DNA from: Pseudomonas sp. PB120
Lineage (GTDB): Bacteria > Pseudomonadota > Gammaproteobacteria > Pseudomonadales > Pseudomonadaceae
NCBI RefSeq assembly: GCF_009761815.1
Contig: NZ_RWIN01000051.1
Location: 248,001-312,000 of the forward strand
Direction: 5' to 3'
Length of the DNA stretch: 64,000 bases
Shown one piece after another: positions 45,434 to 54,422 of the stretch; position 1 is the stretch's first letter, and every line of letters starts with the position of its first letter. The translations under genes and the position numbers were made by a program. The notes below the pieces were generated by a model that was given only the letters and a program-made list of their open reading frames with translations, did not search any database and was not told where the DNA came from.

Positions 45434-46597
45434 ATGTACCGCTTCTTCGAACAGCTCAGCTCACGCATCGCCGCCCCTTTCATCGGCGAAAGCTCGCGCA
45501 ACAGCAAGGTCTGGCAGTGCCGCTGCGGGCAATCCCTGTTCTTCCGCAACAGCCAATGCCTGGCCTGTTCCGCGGCGTTGGGCTACCAACCGGAGCAAAG
45601 CCGCCTGTCCTCGCTGCAACCCGGCCCCGTAACCGATACCTGGCTACTCGACGCCGACCCTGACGCGGGCCTGTTCCGCCGCTGCGCCAACCTCGACACC
45701 CCCGCCGCGTGCAACTGGCTGCTACCTGCCAACGATCACGATGCGTTATGCATCGCCTGCAGCCTGAACCACACCATCCCCGACCTATCCATTGCCGACA
45801 ACCACGAACGCTGGCGCAAGGTCGAAATTGCCAAGCGGCGCCTGGTCGCGCAATTGGTCAGCCTGGGTTTGCAGGTGATCCCCAAAACCGTCGACGAAGA
45901 AACCGGCCTGGCCTTCGACTTCATCGGCGTCGACCTGGAAGGCAAACCGCCCACCACCGGCCACGCCAACGGCCTGATCACCCTCGACATCAAGGAAGCC
46001 GACGACGCCCACCGCGAGCAGGTCAGGGTGCAGATGCACGAACCGTATCGCACGTTGCTCGGGCACTTTCGGCATGAAGTCGGCCATTACTACTGGGATC
46101 GATTGATCGCCAACGGCCCGTGGCTGGAACCGTTCCGCGCATTGTTCGGCGACGAGCGCGCCAGTTACGCCGACGCGCTCGAACGCCACTACCAACAAGG
46201 CGCCCCCGCTGACTGGCAACAACACTACGTCAGCGCCTACGCGACCATGCACCCCTGGGAAGACTGGGCCGAAACCTGGGCGCATTACCTGCACATGATG
46301 GACGCAGTGGACACGGCGCTGGGGTTTGGCATGAGCGCGCAGGAAATGGATTTCGACTATCAGCCATTCCCGTCCAGCACCCTCTACGATCCGCAACACC
46401 CGGGCGGCGCGGCGTTCCTGTCCTTCGTCAACGCGTGGATCGAGCTGGCCGGCATGCTCAACGAGCTGTCGCGCAGCATGGGGCAACCGGACTTCTACCC
46501 GTTCGTGCTGCCACCCGCCGTCATCGCCAAGCTGCACTTCATCCACCTGGTGATTCAGCAGGAAGGCGGCAAGGCCGATGAGGTGTTGGCGCAGTAA
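45434..46597 (+). CDS. Putative zinc-binding metallopeptidase
   Basis: 387 residues. An N-terminal four-Cys zinc ribbon (C29, C31, C42, C45) and an H214-E-x-x-H motif (RHEVGHYYWD) mark the putative zinc metallopeptidase family of DUF type. There is no signal peptide. The ATG at 45434 has GGGAGAG at about 45421. Conserved parts include ADNHERWRKVEIAKRRLVAQL and HPWEDWAETWAHYLHMMDA. Peptidase activity is predicted by motif only; substrate unknown. Confidence 0.78.
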   Translation: MYRFFEQLSSRIAAPFIGESSRNSKVWQCRCGQSLFFRNSQCLACSAALGYQPEQSRLSSLQPGPVTDTWLLDADPDAGLFRRCANLDTPAACNWLLPANDHDALCIACSLNHTIPDLSIADNHERWRKVEIAKRRLVAQLVSLGLQVIPKTVDEETGLAFDFIGVDLEGKPPTTGHANGLITLDIKEADDAHREQVRVQMHEPYRTLLGHFRHEVGHYYWDRLIANGPWLEPFRALFGDERASYADALERHYQQGAPADWQQHYVSAYATMHPWEDWAETWAHYLHMMDAVDTALGFGMSAQEMDFDYQPFPSSTLYDPQHPGGAAFLSFVNAWIELAGMLNELSRSMGQPDFYPFVLPPAVIAKLHFIHLVIQQEGGKADEVLAQ

Positions 46598-46680
46598 GCG
46601 ATCACCCATGATGGCCATTCAGTTTCAGTTAAGTTCGGATCGCTAAGGTGGCATCCTTATGCAACACACCAGGACACGTA

Positions 46681-46986
46681 ATGAAGGTGCTTTCTTTTTC
46701 ACGCCTGGCGCTGGTGCTCCTGGCCTTTTGTTCGGTGGTCATGGCCCGTGACCTGGACCAGGACGAAGCACTTCGCCTGCGACAACAAGGCGTGATATTG
46801 CCACTGGAGCAACTGCTGCAGCAAACGCTGGACCGCTATCCCGGTTGCAAATTGCTGGAAGCCGAGCTCGAAGAAAAACACGACGTCTACATTTATGAAG
46901 TCGAGTTGCTGACCGCCGAAGGCGTGGTCCGCGAGCTGGACATCGACGCCGTGACCGGCCGTTTATTGAAAGACAAGGAAGATTGA
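46681..46986 (+). CDS. PepSY domain protein
   Basis: A 101-residue secreted or membrane-tethered protein with a signal peptide ending SVVMA (residues 1-20) and one PepSY domain (LEQLLQQTLDRYPGCKLLEAELEE...VYIYEVELLTAEGVVRELDIDAVTGRLLKDKED). PepSY proteins often sit beside two-component systems. It precedes the response regulator by three bases and is probably in its operon. The start chosen is ATG 46681. Confidence 0.88.
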   Translation: MKVLSFSRLALVLLAFCSVVMARDLDQDEALRLRQQGVILPLEQLLQQTLDRYPGCKLLEAELEEKHDVYIYEVELLTAEGVVRELDIDAVTGRLLKDKED

Positions 46987-46989
46987 CCG

Positions 46990-47658
46990 ATGCGATTGCT
47001 GCTGGTGGAAGACCACGTGCCCCTGGCCGACGAATTGATGACCGGCCTCAACCGTCAGGGTTACGCCGTGGACTGGCTGGCCGACGGTCGCGACGCGGTC
47101 TATCAAGGCAGCAGCGAGCCTTATGACCTGATCATCCTCGACCTCGGCTTGCCAGGTTTGCCGGGGCTTGAAGTGCTGACGCAATGGCGCGCGGGCGGGT
47201 TGTCGACGCCGGTACTGATCCTCACCGCACGCGACTCCTGGGCCGAACGAATCGAAGGCCTCAAGGCCGGCGCCGACGATTACCTGACCAAACCCTTCCA
47301 CCCCGAAGAACTGCATTTGCGCGTTCAAGCGCTGCTGCTCCGATCCCACGGCCACGCCAATCAGCCGACGCTCAAGGCTGCCGGTTTGCACCTGGACGAG
47401 GGCCGGCAATGCGTGACCCGCGACGGCGCCGACATCCAGCTCACCGCCGCCGAGTTCCGCCTGTTGCGCTACTTCATGCTGCACCCCGAACAGATCCTCT
47501 CCAAAACCCACCTGGCCGAACACCTCTACGACGGCGAAACCGAGCGCGACTCCAACGTGCTGGAAGTCCACGTCAACCACCTGCGGCGCAAACTCGGCCG
47601 CAGCGTGATCGAAACCCGCCGGGGCCAGGGTTACCTGTTCGGCGGGCAAACCGAATGA
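46990..47658 (+). CDS. OmpR-family response regulator
   Basis: 222 residues. The receiver has acidic residues near 8, phosphoacceptor D51 ([10 protein letters not shown]) and K101 (YLTKPF). The C-terminal winged helix ([42 protein letters not shown]) is of OmpR type. It belongs to the QseB/PmrA group by sight. A PepSY gene upstream and the sensor downstream resemble the P. aeruginosa CarR/BqsR cluster, but the match is not proven. Confidence 0.92.
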   Translation: MRLLLVEDHVPLADELMTGLNRQGYAVDWLADGRDAVYQGSSEPYDLIILDLGLPGLPGLEVLTQWRAGGLSTPVLILTARDSWAERIEGLKAGADDYLTKPFHPEELHLRVQALLLRSHGHANQPTLKAAGLHLDEGRQCVTRDGADIQLTAAEFRLLRYFMLHPEQILSKTHLAEHLYDGETERDSNVLEVHVNHLRRKLGRSVIETRRGQGYLFGGQTE

Positions 47659-48968
47659 AGTCGATCCAGCGCCGCTTGAGCCTGGGCCTGATCAGCGTAA
47701 TGGTCATCGTCGGTCTGGTGCTGGCGCAGACCAGCCTGTGGTTGTTCGAAATGGGTTTGCAGCGCTACCTCGAAGCCGGGTTGCGCAACGACAGCGAAAA
47801 CCTGCTGGTGGCGTTGGTGCGCGGCCCACAAGGCTTGCAACTGGATGAGCGCCACTTGGCGCCGGCGTATCAGCGACCGTTTTCCGGGCATTACTTCCGT
47901 ATCGATTTTGCCGACAGCCATTGGCGCTCCCGCTCGTTGTGGGATCAGGAACTGCCACGCCTCGAGAACCCCGGACTGGAGAGCAACTTGCAATTGGGCC
48001 CGGAAGGTCAGCAATTGCTGGTGCTGCGCTCGGACTATCGACGCCTGGGCCAGTCGATTTCCATCAGCGTCGCCCAGGATTACACCCCGGTGCGCGAGAG
48101 TTTTCGGCGCATGCAGCAAGTCGGGCTCGGCCTCGGGCTGGCGGGTTTGTTACTGATTCTGCTGTTGCAGCGAATCACCGTGCGCCGTGCCCTGCGCCCG
48201 CTGGAAAAGGCCCGCGAACAAATCGCCCAGTTGCAGCAGGGCCAGCGCTCGCAACTCGATGACCAAGTGCCGGTAGAACTGGAACCCTTGGTGGCGCAAA
48301 TCAACCATCTGCTGGCCCACACCGAAGACAGCCTCAAGCGCTCGCGCAACGCACTGGGCAATCTCGGCCACGCCCTCAAAACCCCGCTGGCGGTGTTGTT
48401 GAGCCTGGCCTCAAGCGAGCAACTCGACGCCCACCCGCAACTGCGCAAAACCCTCAAGACACAACTCGAACAGGTCCAGCACCGACTCAACCGCGAACTC
48501 AACCGCGCCCGACTGTCCGGCGACGCACTGCCCGGCGCGCTGTTCGATTGCGACGCTGAACTGCCCGGGCTGCTCGCCACCTTGAACATGATCCACGGCG
48601 AACACCTGCACCTCAGCTACGTCGCGCCCACCGGCCTGCAACTGCCGTGGGATCGCGAGGACTTACTCGAACTGCTGGGCAACCTGCTGGACAACGCCTG
48701 TAAATGGGCAGACGCCGAAGTCCGATTGAGCGTGACCGAAACCGCAGAAAGTTTCGAACTGAGTGTGGAAGACGACGGCCCGGGGATTCCCGAGGACCAG
48801 CGCGATCAGGTGTTCAGCCGCGGCACGCGCCTTGATGAACAAACCGACGGACACGGCTTGGGCCTCGGCATCGTGCGCGACATCGTCGACACCTGGGGCG
48901 GCGCCTTAACGTTGGGCGAAAGCGAGTGGGGCGGCTTGAACGTGACAATCACGCTGCCAAAACGTTGA
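47655..48968 (+). CDS. Sensor histidine kinase
   Basis: A 437-residue transmembrane kinase. Helices lie at about 10-31 and 152-173 around a periplasmic sensor domain. HAMP-type linkage leads to the H box ([13 protein letters not shown]239), N box ([13 protein letters not shown]), G1 ([10 protein letters not shown]) and G2 ([11 protein letters not shown]). It begins in the ATGA overlap with the regulator stop, so the two are coupled. Periplasmic ligand unknown; divalent cations would fit the CarS/BqsS-like context. Confidence 0.92.
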   Translation: MKSIQRRLSLGLISVMVIVGLVLAQTSLWLFEMGLQRYLEAGLRNDSENLLVALVRGPQGLQLDERHLAPAYQRPFSGHYFRIDFADSHWRSRSLWDQELPRLENPGLESNLQLGPEGQQLLVLRSDYRRLGQSISISVAQDYTPVRESFRRMQQVGLGLGLAGLLLILLLQRITVRRALRPLEKAREQIAQLQQGQRSQLDDQVPVELEPLVAQINHLLAHTEDSLKRSRNALGNLGHALKTPLAVLLSLASSEQLDAHPQLRKTLKTQLEQVQHRLNRELNRARLSGDALPGALFDCDAELPGLLATLNMIHGEHLHLSYVAPTGLQLPWDREDLLELLGNLLDNACKWADAEVRLSVTETAESFELSVEDDGPGIPEDQRDQVFSRGTRLDEQTDGHGLGLGIVRDIVDTWGGALTLGESEWGGLNVTITLPKR

Positions 48969-48981
48969 GACAACGGGGCGA

Positions 48982-49977
48982 TCAACGCCCCTCAAGCAAC
49001 TCGGCAGCCTGATCCAGCAACGCCAAAGGCTCCTTGGCCTTGTGGATATCCACCGACAACAACTGCCGAAACTTGCGCGCCCCCGGAAACCCGGTGCCCA
49101 GCCCCAGCACATGCCGGGTGATGTGGTGCATCGAACCACCGGCCTCGAGATGCTCCGCAATATAAGGCCGCAACTGCGCCAGCGCCTCAGCCCGGCTGAT
49201 CACTGGCGCCGTGCTGCCGAACAACTGCTGATCCACCTCAGCCATCACATATGGATTGTGATACGCCTCACGGCCCAGCATCACACCGTCAAACGTCTGC
49301 AAATGCTCGTGGCAGGCTTCCATCGTCTTGATCCCGCCGTTGAGAATAATCTCCAGCTCCGGGAAATCCGCCTTCAACCGCGCCGCCACGTCATAGCGCA
49401 ACGGCGGAATGTCCCGATTCTCCTTCGGCGACAACCCCTCCAGAATCGCAATTCGCGCATGCACGGTAAAACTCGTACAACCGGCATCCCGCACCGTGCC
49501 GACGAAATCACACAACTCCTCGTAACTGTCCCGCCCGTTAATCCCGATCCGATGCTTCACCGTCACCGGAATCGACACCGCATCGCGCATCGCCTTCACA
49601 CAATCCGCCACCAACTGCGGATGCCCCATCAGGCACGCACCAATCATATTGTTCTGCACCCGATCACTCGGGCAGCCGACGTTCAGGTTCACCTCATCGT
49701 AACCATGCTCCTGGGCCATGCGCGCGCAGGCCGCCAGGTCCAATGGCACGCTGCCACCGAGCTGAAGCGCGAGCGGGTGCTCGGCTTCGTTGTGACGCAG
49801 GAAACGCTCGTGATCGCCGTTGAGCAGCGCGCCAGTGGTGACCATTTCGGTGTAGAGCAGCGCGTGCTTGGAGAGCAGGCGCAGGAAGAAACGGCAGTGG
49901 CGGTCTGTCCAGTCCATCATCGGAGCGACGGAGAAGCGGCGGGAGAGTGGGGCGGGTGCGGCGATGGTTACGGGCAT
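48982..49977 (-). CDS. dusA: tRNA-dihydrouridine(20/20a) synthase
   Basis: 331 residues of the DusA type: SVAPMMDWTDRHCRFFLRLLS, NLNVGCPSDRVQ with catalytic C102, VTVKHRIGIN, FTVHARIA and the LNGGIKTM region. It reduces U20/U20a in tRNA with FMN and NADPH. The 5' part of dusA is a known insertion site for genomic islands. Here the DNA beyond the 5' end (from about 50.0 kb) is AT-rich and accessory. The stop is 13 bases from the sensor kinase stop, convergent. Confidence 0.96.
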   Translation of the reverse strand: MPVTIAAPAPLSRRFSVAPMMDWTDRHCRFFLRLLSKHALLYTEMVTTGALLNGDHERFLRHNEAEHPLALQLGGSVPLDLAACARMAQEHGYDEVNLNVGCPSDRVQNNMIGACLMGHPQLVADCVKAMRDAVSIPVTVKHRIGINGRDSYEELCDFVGTVRDAGCTSFTVHARIAILEGLSPKENRDIPPLRYDVAARLKADFPELEIILNGGIKTMEACHEHLQTFDGVMLGREAYHNPYVMAEVDQQLFGSTAPVISRAEALAQLRPYIAEHLEAGGSMHHITRHVLGLGTGFPGARKFRQLLSVDIHKAKEPLALLDQAAELLEGR

Positions 49978-50208
49978 TGGAGGTCTGGAATCGGTGGGGC
50001 TAGGAGGTGAGGGAGTTTATCAGGATTGGGGGTGGTGGGCTCAGACGAGTGCTGCTGTTCAGGGCATTTGAGCAGCGACTTGCTACGAGATTTGTCCCTA
50101 TTTTCAGAGCTGTATGGTGGACGGTAAGCGGCAATATTTTTCGAGTTAGGGGCAATTTATTTCCAATGGCTTATAAAAAATCGCTCCAGCAAAGAAGAGT
50201 AATTTTCT

Positions 50209-50301
50209 ATGGGAGTTATTGAATGGCTGAAGGCGAAATTTTTTTATGGACTAAATGGACATATTTTTGCGTCATGCTTTACTGATGTGGAGGACCGTTA
50301 A
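50209..50301 (+). CDS. Micro-ORF, 30 residues (candidate)
   Basis: An open frame starting MGVIEWLKAKFFYGLNG and ending FTDVEDR. Its TAA overlaps the next ATG as TAATG, a layout typical of coupled genes. AGAAGAG lies 10 bases before the ATG. No family is recognised. It could also be a remnant of a broken gene. Confidence 0.4.
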   Translation: MGVIEWLKAKFFYGLNGHIFASCFTDVEDR

Positions 50302-50414
50302 TGGCCTCAAAAGCAAAACTCGATCAAAGTAAATTTCTCGTGGAGCTTCTTTATGCGGCCACACTCAATATTCTTTATCTCGTTGCTGTTCGTATCAACC
50401 GTGGCAGTCGCTGA
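50301..50414 (+). CDS. Micro-ORF, 37 residues, overlapping the Sel1 gene (candidate)
   Basis: The frame starts MASKAKLDQSKFLVELLYAAT, with a hydrophobic centre (LLYAATLNILYLVAV) that could span a membrane. GTGGAGGA seven bases upstream is the best ribosome site in this part. It overlaps the first 62 bases of the Sel1-repeat gene in another frame, so it may be a leader peptide or control translation. Confidence 0.45.
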   Translation: MASKAKLDQSKFLVELLYAATLNILYLVAVRINRGSR

Positions 50415-51129
50415 GCTTAACTGTCCACCTATGCCCGCAGATATGACCGGTGTTACTCATGATGTAAAGTCTAATATAGAGGCTGCCGCAGGAAAGCTTG
50501 GGCCAATTTCAGCTGGGCAAGTAAAAGTTCAAACAGAGGTTCAAGCAAAAGCTATTTATGAAAAATATCCAAATCTAGATAAGCTGACTATTTTGCAGAT
50601 GCTCAGCGCAACTTACTGTTCTGGTCTGAATGGACCTGAGTATACCCAGCAAGAAAGAACAGACAGATGGATGCAGTTTATGGATAAGTATCTGGAGCTA
50701 AGGCCGATCCCTCCGCCACCTCCTCCGACAAAGACTAACCCAAGCTCGGAAATTAAAAAAAATGACAGCAATAAGTTAGAGCAATACGACGTTGCTGTGT
50801 CTAAAAGAAATAAGGGGGATTATGTTTCAGCTTTAAATATTTTTCAATCGTTAGCTCAAGATGGGGACGCTAAGGCACAATATCAACTTGGAAAGTTGTA
50901 CTATTTCGGTAGTGGAGTAGAAGTGGATTATAAAAAGGCATTTTATTGGTTTAAACTCTCGGCGGAGCGAGGCGTTCGAGAAGCCCAGCATAACCTTGCC
51001 GTTATGTATCAAGACGGCAACGGCACGGAAAAGAATGAAGCCGCTTCTTGGCAATGGTATACCCAAGCCGCGAAAAATGGCTTTGCACCATCCCAAGAAA
51101 TACTGACTAGCAATGACCGCTCGTGGTGA
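50353..51129 (+). CDS. Secreted Sel1-repeat protein
   Basis: 258 residues: a signal peptide (1-20, ending VAVAE), an alpha-helical N-terminal half of unknown type, a Pro-rich spacer (RPIPPPPPPTKTNP) and C-terminal Sel1/TPR-like repeats (GDAKAQYQLGKLYYFGSGVEVDYKKAFYWFKLSAERG; REAQHNLAVMYQDGNGTEKNEAASWQWYTQAA). It probably acts in the periplasm as a protein-binding scaffold. The ATG at 50353 has GGAGCT upstream. Codon use and base content are AT-rich, unlike the core genes. Sel1 proteins often accompany secreted effectors, but no effector is seen here. Confidence 0.8.
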   Translation: MRPHSIFFISLLFVSTVAVAELNCPPMPADMTGVTHDVKSNIEAAAGKLGPISAGQVKVQTEVQAKAIYEKYPNLDKLTILQMLSATYCSGLNGPEYTQQERTDRWMQFMDKYLELRPIPPPPPPTKTNPSSEIKKNDSNKLEQYDVAVSKRNKGDYVSALNIFQSLAQDGDAKAQYQLGKLYYFGSGVEVDYKKAFYWFKLSAERGVREAQHNLAVMYQDGNGTEKNEAASWQWYTQAAKNGFAPSQEILTSNDRSW

Positions 51130-51130
51130 C

Positions 51131-51415
51131 TTATTGAGGATCTGCCACGATCACCGCACCTTTCTTCTCAGTTTTCTTCGGTGGTGTTGACTCGCAAGCG
51201 CGAATCATTTCGGTGCTTAAGCCTGAACAGTCCCTCCAACCTTCAGCTGTCGTTACACAATTAGCACTGCAAGAGCTCAATGTTCCTGTTCCAAAAATTC
51301 CGCCCACGTCTCTTTTTTCTACACCGGCTACTACACATCCGGTAACTGCCAGTGTTACAGTTAAAAATAACCTCTTGTCGAGAGGCAATAGTTTAAATAT
51401 TTTAATGTTGTTCAT
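51131..51415 (-). CDS. Small predicted lipoprotein with a Cys motif (paralogue 1)
   Basis: 94 residues. The N-terminal hydrophobic segment ends in a lipobox (AVTGC). The C-terminal part has CSANC, then GWRDC and a last Cys at STEMIRAC. It overlaps the end of the upstream gene by 14 bases on the same strand. Start uncertain: ATG 51415 lacks a clear ribosome site. Convergent with the Sel1 gene, one base apart. Function unknown. Confidence 0.6.
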   Translation of the reverse strand: MNNIKIFKLLPLDKRLFLTVTLAVTGCVVAGVEKRDVGGIFGTGTLSSCSANCVTTAEGWRDCSGLSTEMIRACESTPPKKTEKKGAVIVADPQ

Positions 51416-51650
51416 CTTTGGAGTTCTCGCACTCTGTCGTTCTGTTTTTGGTTTCCTTTAGACAATCCTGTCCCGTAGTCCCCTGTAGGCAGAGTGAGCT
51501 GCAACCAGTAGAGTAGAGGCCGGGGGCGACGCCTACATCATCCTGTTTTAGTTTGAAACTTTCGGCGCTTATCTCTCCTCTCCAAATTGCCGCCCAGCCC
51601 GCACAACTTTCCAGGGTTAAAATAAAGCTCAATAGAAGTAGTGGTCCCAT
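51402..51650 (-). CDS. Small predicted lipoprotein with a Cys motif (paralogue 2)
   Basis: 82 residues from ATG 51650. Lipobox LESC follows LLLLSFILT. The C-terminus has CSSLC, then GQDC and a last Cys at NRTTEC, the same C-x3-C...GxxDC...C layout as the downstream neighbour, so the two look like an ancient duplication. A longer start at 51686 adds 12 basic residues. Function unknown. Confidence 0.6.
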   Translation of the reverse strand: MGPLLLLSFILTLESCAGWAAIWRGEISAESFKLKQDDVGVAPGLYSTGCSSLCLQGTTGQDCLKETKNRTTECENSKDEQH

Positions 51651-52000
51651 GTTTTTTCGTGTGTAATGGAATTTTGGCAGTCTCATTCTAACCGTCCATA
51701 AAATGGGTCATTTAGTCAGAAGGTTCGAGAAGGTTAATAAAGATATAGCTGTCAGTTTTGGTATGGTCAAGAAGCTTTGTTCGATAAAGCTCTCATACTG
51801 ACCGGGGCTATGAAATGTGGGGAAGGGCGCGGAGGAAGGAGTAGCATTATTTCCCTGAAGCGATGTTCTCCCTTACAAATCTGTCCCCTTTGGCCATCCG
51901 TCTCCTTTGCTGTCCCTTTTGCAGGTCAGTTGCTGCGGCTAGTGGCATCGAGCGATTGAGATCAGCCCGCTTCTGTAACGAAGCGTTAAGCCACAATGCT
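51651..52000. other. AT-rich gap without a clear gene
   Basis: No convincing coding frame; an open frame at 51777-51959 lacks any ribosome site or family. One CAAATCTGTCCCCTTTGG motif occurs at 51876-51893, part of the dispersed motif set of this region. Confidence 0.5.
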
Positions 52001-52471
52001 TTACTTTGCGATACCCATATCGATGAGTTTGCTTTCTACAGGAAACGCAGATGGCTTGGACAGTTCAGGTACACCATTCATTATTGGGTACAGCGTCGCC
52101 GTTGGTACGCACACCAATTGCCTGGAGCTTTTGTCTGCAGATAGGGATGCCAAAGCGGTACCAAGGCTTGCAACTGCAGTAATAGTTTCAGGTATTTTAG
52201 TGTCAGTCTTCTGACCAGCGTTTGTCAGGATCCCATTTGCGAGTGTGACTGAAAGGTCAGAAGAACCGTATCCGCTCTTGAACTTGAGCGCCCTTTTTTC
52301 TCCGGGTAGGGATACGACTGTTGCTGTCGATACGCAGTCTTTCCCAATAGAAACAAATAGATATGGTTTAGGCTCGTAATAGGAAAGCCCTTGTTCCCCG
52401 AAGTCCAGGCCGGCACACCCTGAAATTAAAATTGATGCCGTTACGGTCAAAGCGGTGAATGCAATTTTCAT
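52001..52471 (-). CDS. Predicted lipoprotein
   Basis: 156 residues with a clear lipobox (LISGC, Cys at 19) after a hydrophobic leader. The middle part (PYLFVSIGKDCVSTATVVSLPGEKRALKFKSGYGSSDLSV) is Gly/Ser-rich, and the tail has a Cys (QLVCVP). AGGGGAC lies nine bases before the ATG. No family recognised. Probably attached to a periplasmic membrane face. Confidence 0.75.
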   Translation of the reverse strand: MKIAFTALTVTASILISGCAGLDFGEQGLSYYEPKPYLFVSIGKDCVSTATVVSLPGEKRALKFKSGYGSSDLSVTLANGILTNAGQKTDTKIPETITAVASLGTALASLSADKSSRQLVCVPTATLYPIMNGVPELSKPSAFPVESKLIDMGIAK

Positions 52472-52811
52472 AAAGCGTCCCCTGATGCTTCTTCTAGGTG
52501 ATCTTCAAAGTTTTAGCACTAAGAGATTCGGTTTAAGCCGGATAAACGCTAGTGCTGCAAAACTCGGTGAATGCTGAGAACTAAGCCATTAACAAGTCTG
52601 GGTCAATCTGCTGACCTAACGGTAGTTCAGAGCTGCTTAAACTGCCAGTGACAGGGGAAGGGTACGGGAAAAAATTAAGTTATTTATCTCTATGGCCTGA
52701 CTTCTTTACTTTCTAAAAAATACGCCCTCCCTGTGGTTTAAAATTTGCGAAAACCGTTCCGTGAGCCGTTGCTGGGGGCAAGAAGCATTGAACGGTTTCT
52801 GCTGGAGAACT
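52472..52811. other. Gap without a clear gene
   Basis: No coding frame is supported. It should hold the promoter of the 52471 gene. Short inverted stretches are present, but no terminator with a T-run is evident. Confidence 0.4.
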
Positions 52812-53138
52812 TTATGCTTTGGGCCATGCCTGAACGATTGCGGCGCCAATAGCGAACATAATCAGAACAACGGCCCCTAGATACGTACCTCGCGCAGAAC
52901 ACTCCGGCAAATTAATGCGTCTGGTCGCTAAATATGGGGTGAGCGCAAAGCCGAACGCAGCGGCGAGTAATGGGGTCAGAACCCAGAGATCGTGGCTTTC
53001 CCAAGGTGTATTTACATTGTGAAACCCCCAAGCCCCTAGGACTGCGATACAGAGTGCGAAGCATGTTGCTCCAGAGGAACAAAGCCCTTGGACGGAGCCT
53101 GCGGGGTAAGTAGAAACTTCAGTGTCCTGCGTACTCAT
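52812..53138 (-). CDS. Small membrane protein
   Basis: 108 residues with three predicted helices (about 20-39, 50-71, 84-104) and a short polar N-terminus. GAGGAA lies seven bases before the ATG at 53138. No family recognised. The GC content is higher than that of its neighbours. Confidence 0.7.
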   Translation of the reverse strand: MSTQDTEVSTYPAGSVQGLCSSGATCFALCIAVLGAWGFHNVNTPWESHDLWVLTPLLAAAFGFALTPYLATRRINLPECSARGTYLGAVVLIMFAIGAAIVQAWPKA

Positions 53139-53556
53139 GCGATGTTTCCTCAGAGTTATGTTGGTTTAAATTTTCTGCATCAGTAAAAGGGTGAAGGCTT
53201 CTCGTAAACGATTAAGTGCCGTGACGGAGACATATCTGTTTGCCATTGTGCGCGCTCTAGTTTTTTCCGCTGCGTAGGAGGGTGGATACTCGGCTACCTG
53301 CACTGGCCATCAATTTGACATTGCTGTGCATGGCTTTGTCTAGCCAAACGTTTCAACAGTTATTGAAATACGGGTAAAGAAACAGAATTGTTTTTTGTCT
53401 TTGGTTGGGGCTGAGACAAATCTCATGGGATATAGGACAGATAAGTGATGATTAGCGGTGGTGAGGGAAGGGGGGGCGTCGAGTGTCATTCCCAGCGATG
53501 CGGCAATTTCGCAACTGTCCGGATGGACAACCCCCTCTCGTCAGAACGAATCAGCG
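53139..53556. other. Gap without a clear gene
   Basis: No supported frame on either strand. G-rich near 53450-53480, and otherwise AT-rich. It must hold the promoter of the membrane-protein gene. Confidence 0.4.
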
Positions 53557-53916
53557 TTACTGAGGCGGATCGATCTGATCCAGCACCCGGTTAGCTGTGA
53601 TCTCCGCGAGCATGATGCTGTTGGAAATGCCCAGTAGGGCATTGCGTGAACCACCATCCAGGAGGTCCACCAAGTGATGGACCATGACGTCGACCGAGGC
53701 GAGGGTTTCGACCAGGTAAACCATCAGGGTTTCAGTGGTAACAGCTGGGTCTACGGTGAACAGGGTGCTAGGGGTGCGGGGTTTTGCTTTGATGTCGGCG
53801 GTTGAGGGGAAGTGGTAATCGAGGGCGCGTTCGGCGGCTTCGTTGAGTTTTGTTGAGTCGGGGGCGTATGGGGAGACCGGGTCGGTGTCTGGTGGGTTGG
53901 GTGAAGGCTTTATCAT
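53557..53916 (-). CDS. DUF6124 / DUF3077-like small Pseudomonas protein
   Basis: 119 residues beginning MIKPSPNPPDTDPVSPY, a start often seen in a Pseudomonas-specific family of small proteins. The C-terminal half is helical: ETLMVYLVETLASVDVMVHHLVDLLDGGSRNALLGISNSIMLAEITANRVLD. Function unknown. The ATG at 53916 lies three bases after the stop of a 45-residue upstream frame and downstream of a long structured leader. Confidence 0.75.
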   Translation of the reverse strand: MIKPSPNPPDTDPVSPYAPDSTKLNEAAERALDYHFPSTADIKAKPRTPSTLFTVDPAVTTETLMVYLVETLASVDVMVHHLVDLLDGGSRNALLGISNSIMLAEITANRVLDQIDPPQ

Positions 53917-54270
53917 TAACTAGATCCTTTTATGGAGCGCCTCTCTTTTGCTGCTAAACGAAAGGGAGGCAGCTGTACGCAGGTTAGCAGACCGGGGATC
54001 TAGCAAGCCGGCGCGCCCGAAGGCGCCCTGCGCACAGCCACCATCGAGTGCAGACATGGGAATGCCTGACTGATAGAGCTTGTGCTCTTCACTAGAAAAA
54101 CCACGGGCTGCTAAACCCGATCACTGATAGGCAGTGACGAGGATCAAGTTACCGGTGGGGCCTAAGGCGCACAAGCCGGCGGATTCTGGCGTACGCGTAG
54201 GCAACGGCGCAAGGTTTTGTAGCCTTAAGGAGGCGTTTTTGAGGGTGCTTAAACAAGCAGCCTCGGACGA
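53917..54270 (-). ncRNA. Long structured leader before the DUF6124-like gene (candidate)
   Basis: On the minus strand several stable hairpins follow each other: TCACTG/CAGTGA (54121-54137), CGGG...CCCG near 54105-54122, GAGC-ACAA-GCTC near 54078-54090, and GCGCC-TTCG-GGCGC (UUCG type) near 54012-54026. The base content is clearly higher in GC than the surroundings. A cis-acting RNA or stable small RNA is suggested. Confidence 0.45.
53920..54057 (-). CDS. Upstream ORF of 45 residues (candidate)
   Basis: The frame reads MSALDGGCAQGAFGRAGLLD and ends EALHKRI, and stays open for about 21 codons before the ATG without another start. Its TAG lies three bases before the DUF6124-like ATG, so coupling is possible. 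No ribosome site is obvious. It could instead be an open frame by chance inside a structured RNA. Confidence 0.35.
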   Translation of the reverse strand: MSALDGGCAQGAFGRAGLLDPRSANLRTAASLSFSSKREALHKRI

Positions 54271-54422
54271 TGTTTAATGGACGACGTGCTCTGCCTTTTC
54301 TCTTCGGCGAGGCTAATAATTAGTGGAGATGTGTCCATCTGCAAAGGGTAATGCTGGTCAGTGGTGCTGGACGATGGTAATTTTCCGCGCGAAAAACCAC
54401 TTAAGATAAATAAGGAATGTTG

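Noticed and set aside
51777..52214. Several short plus-strand frames in the AT-rich region
   Set aside because: No ribosome site, no signal or domain, and they lie opposite the better-supported lipoprotein gene at 52001-52471.
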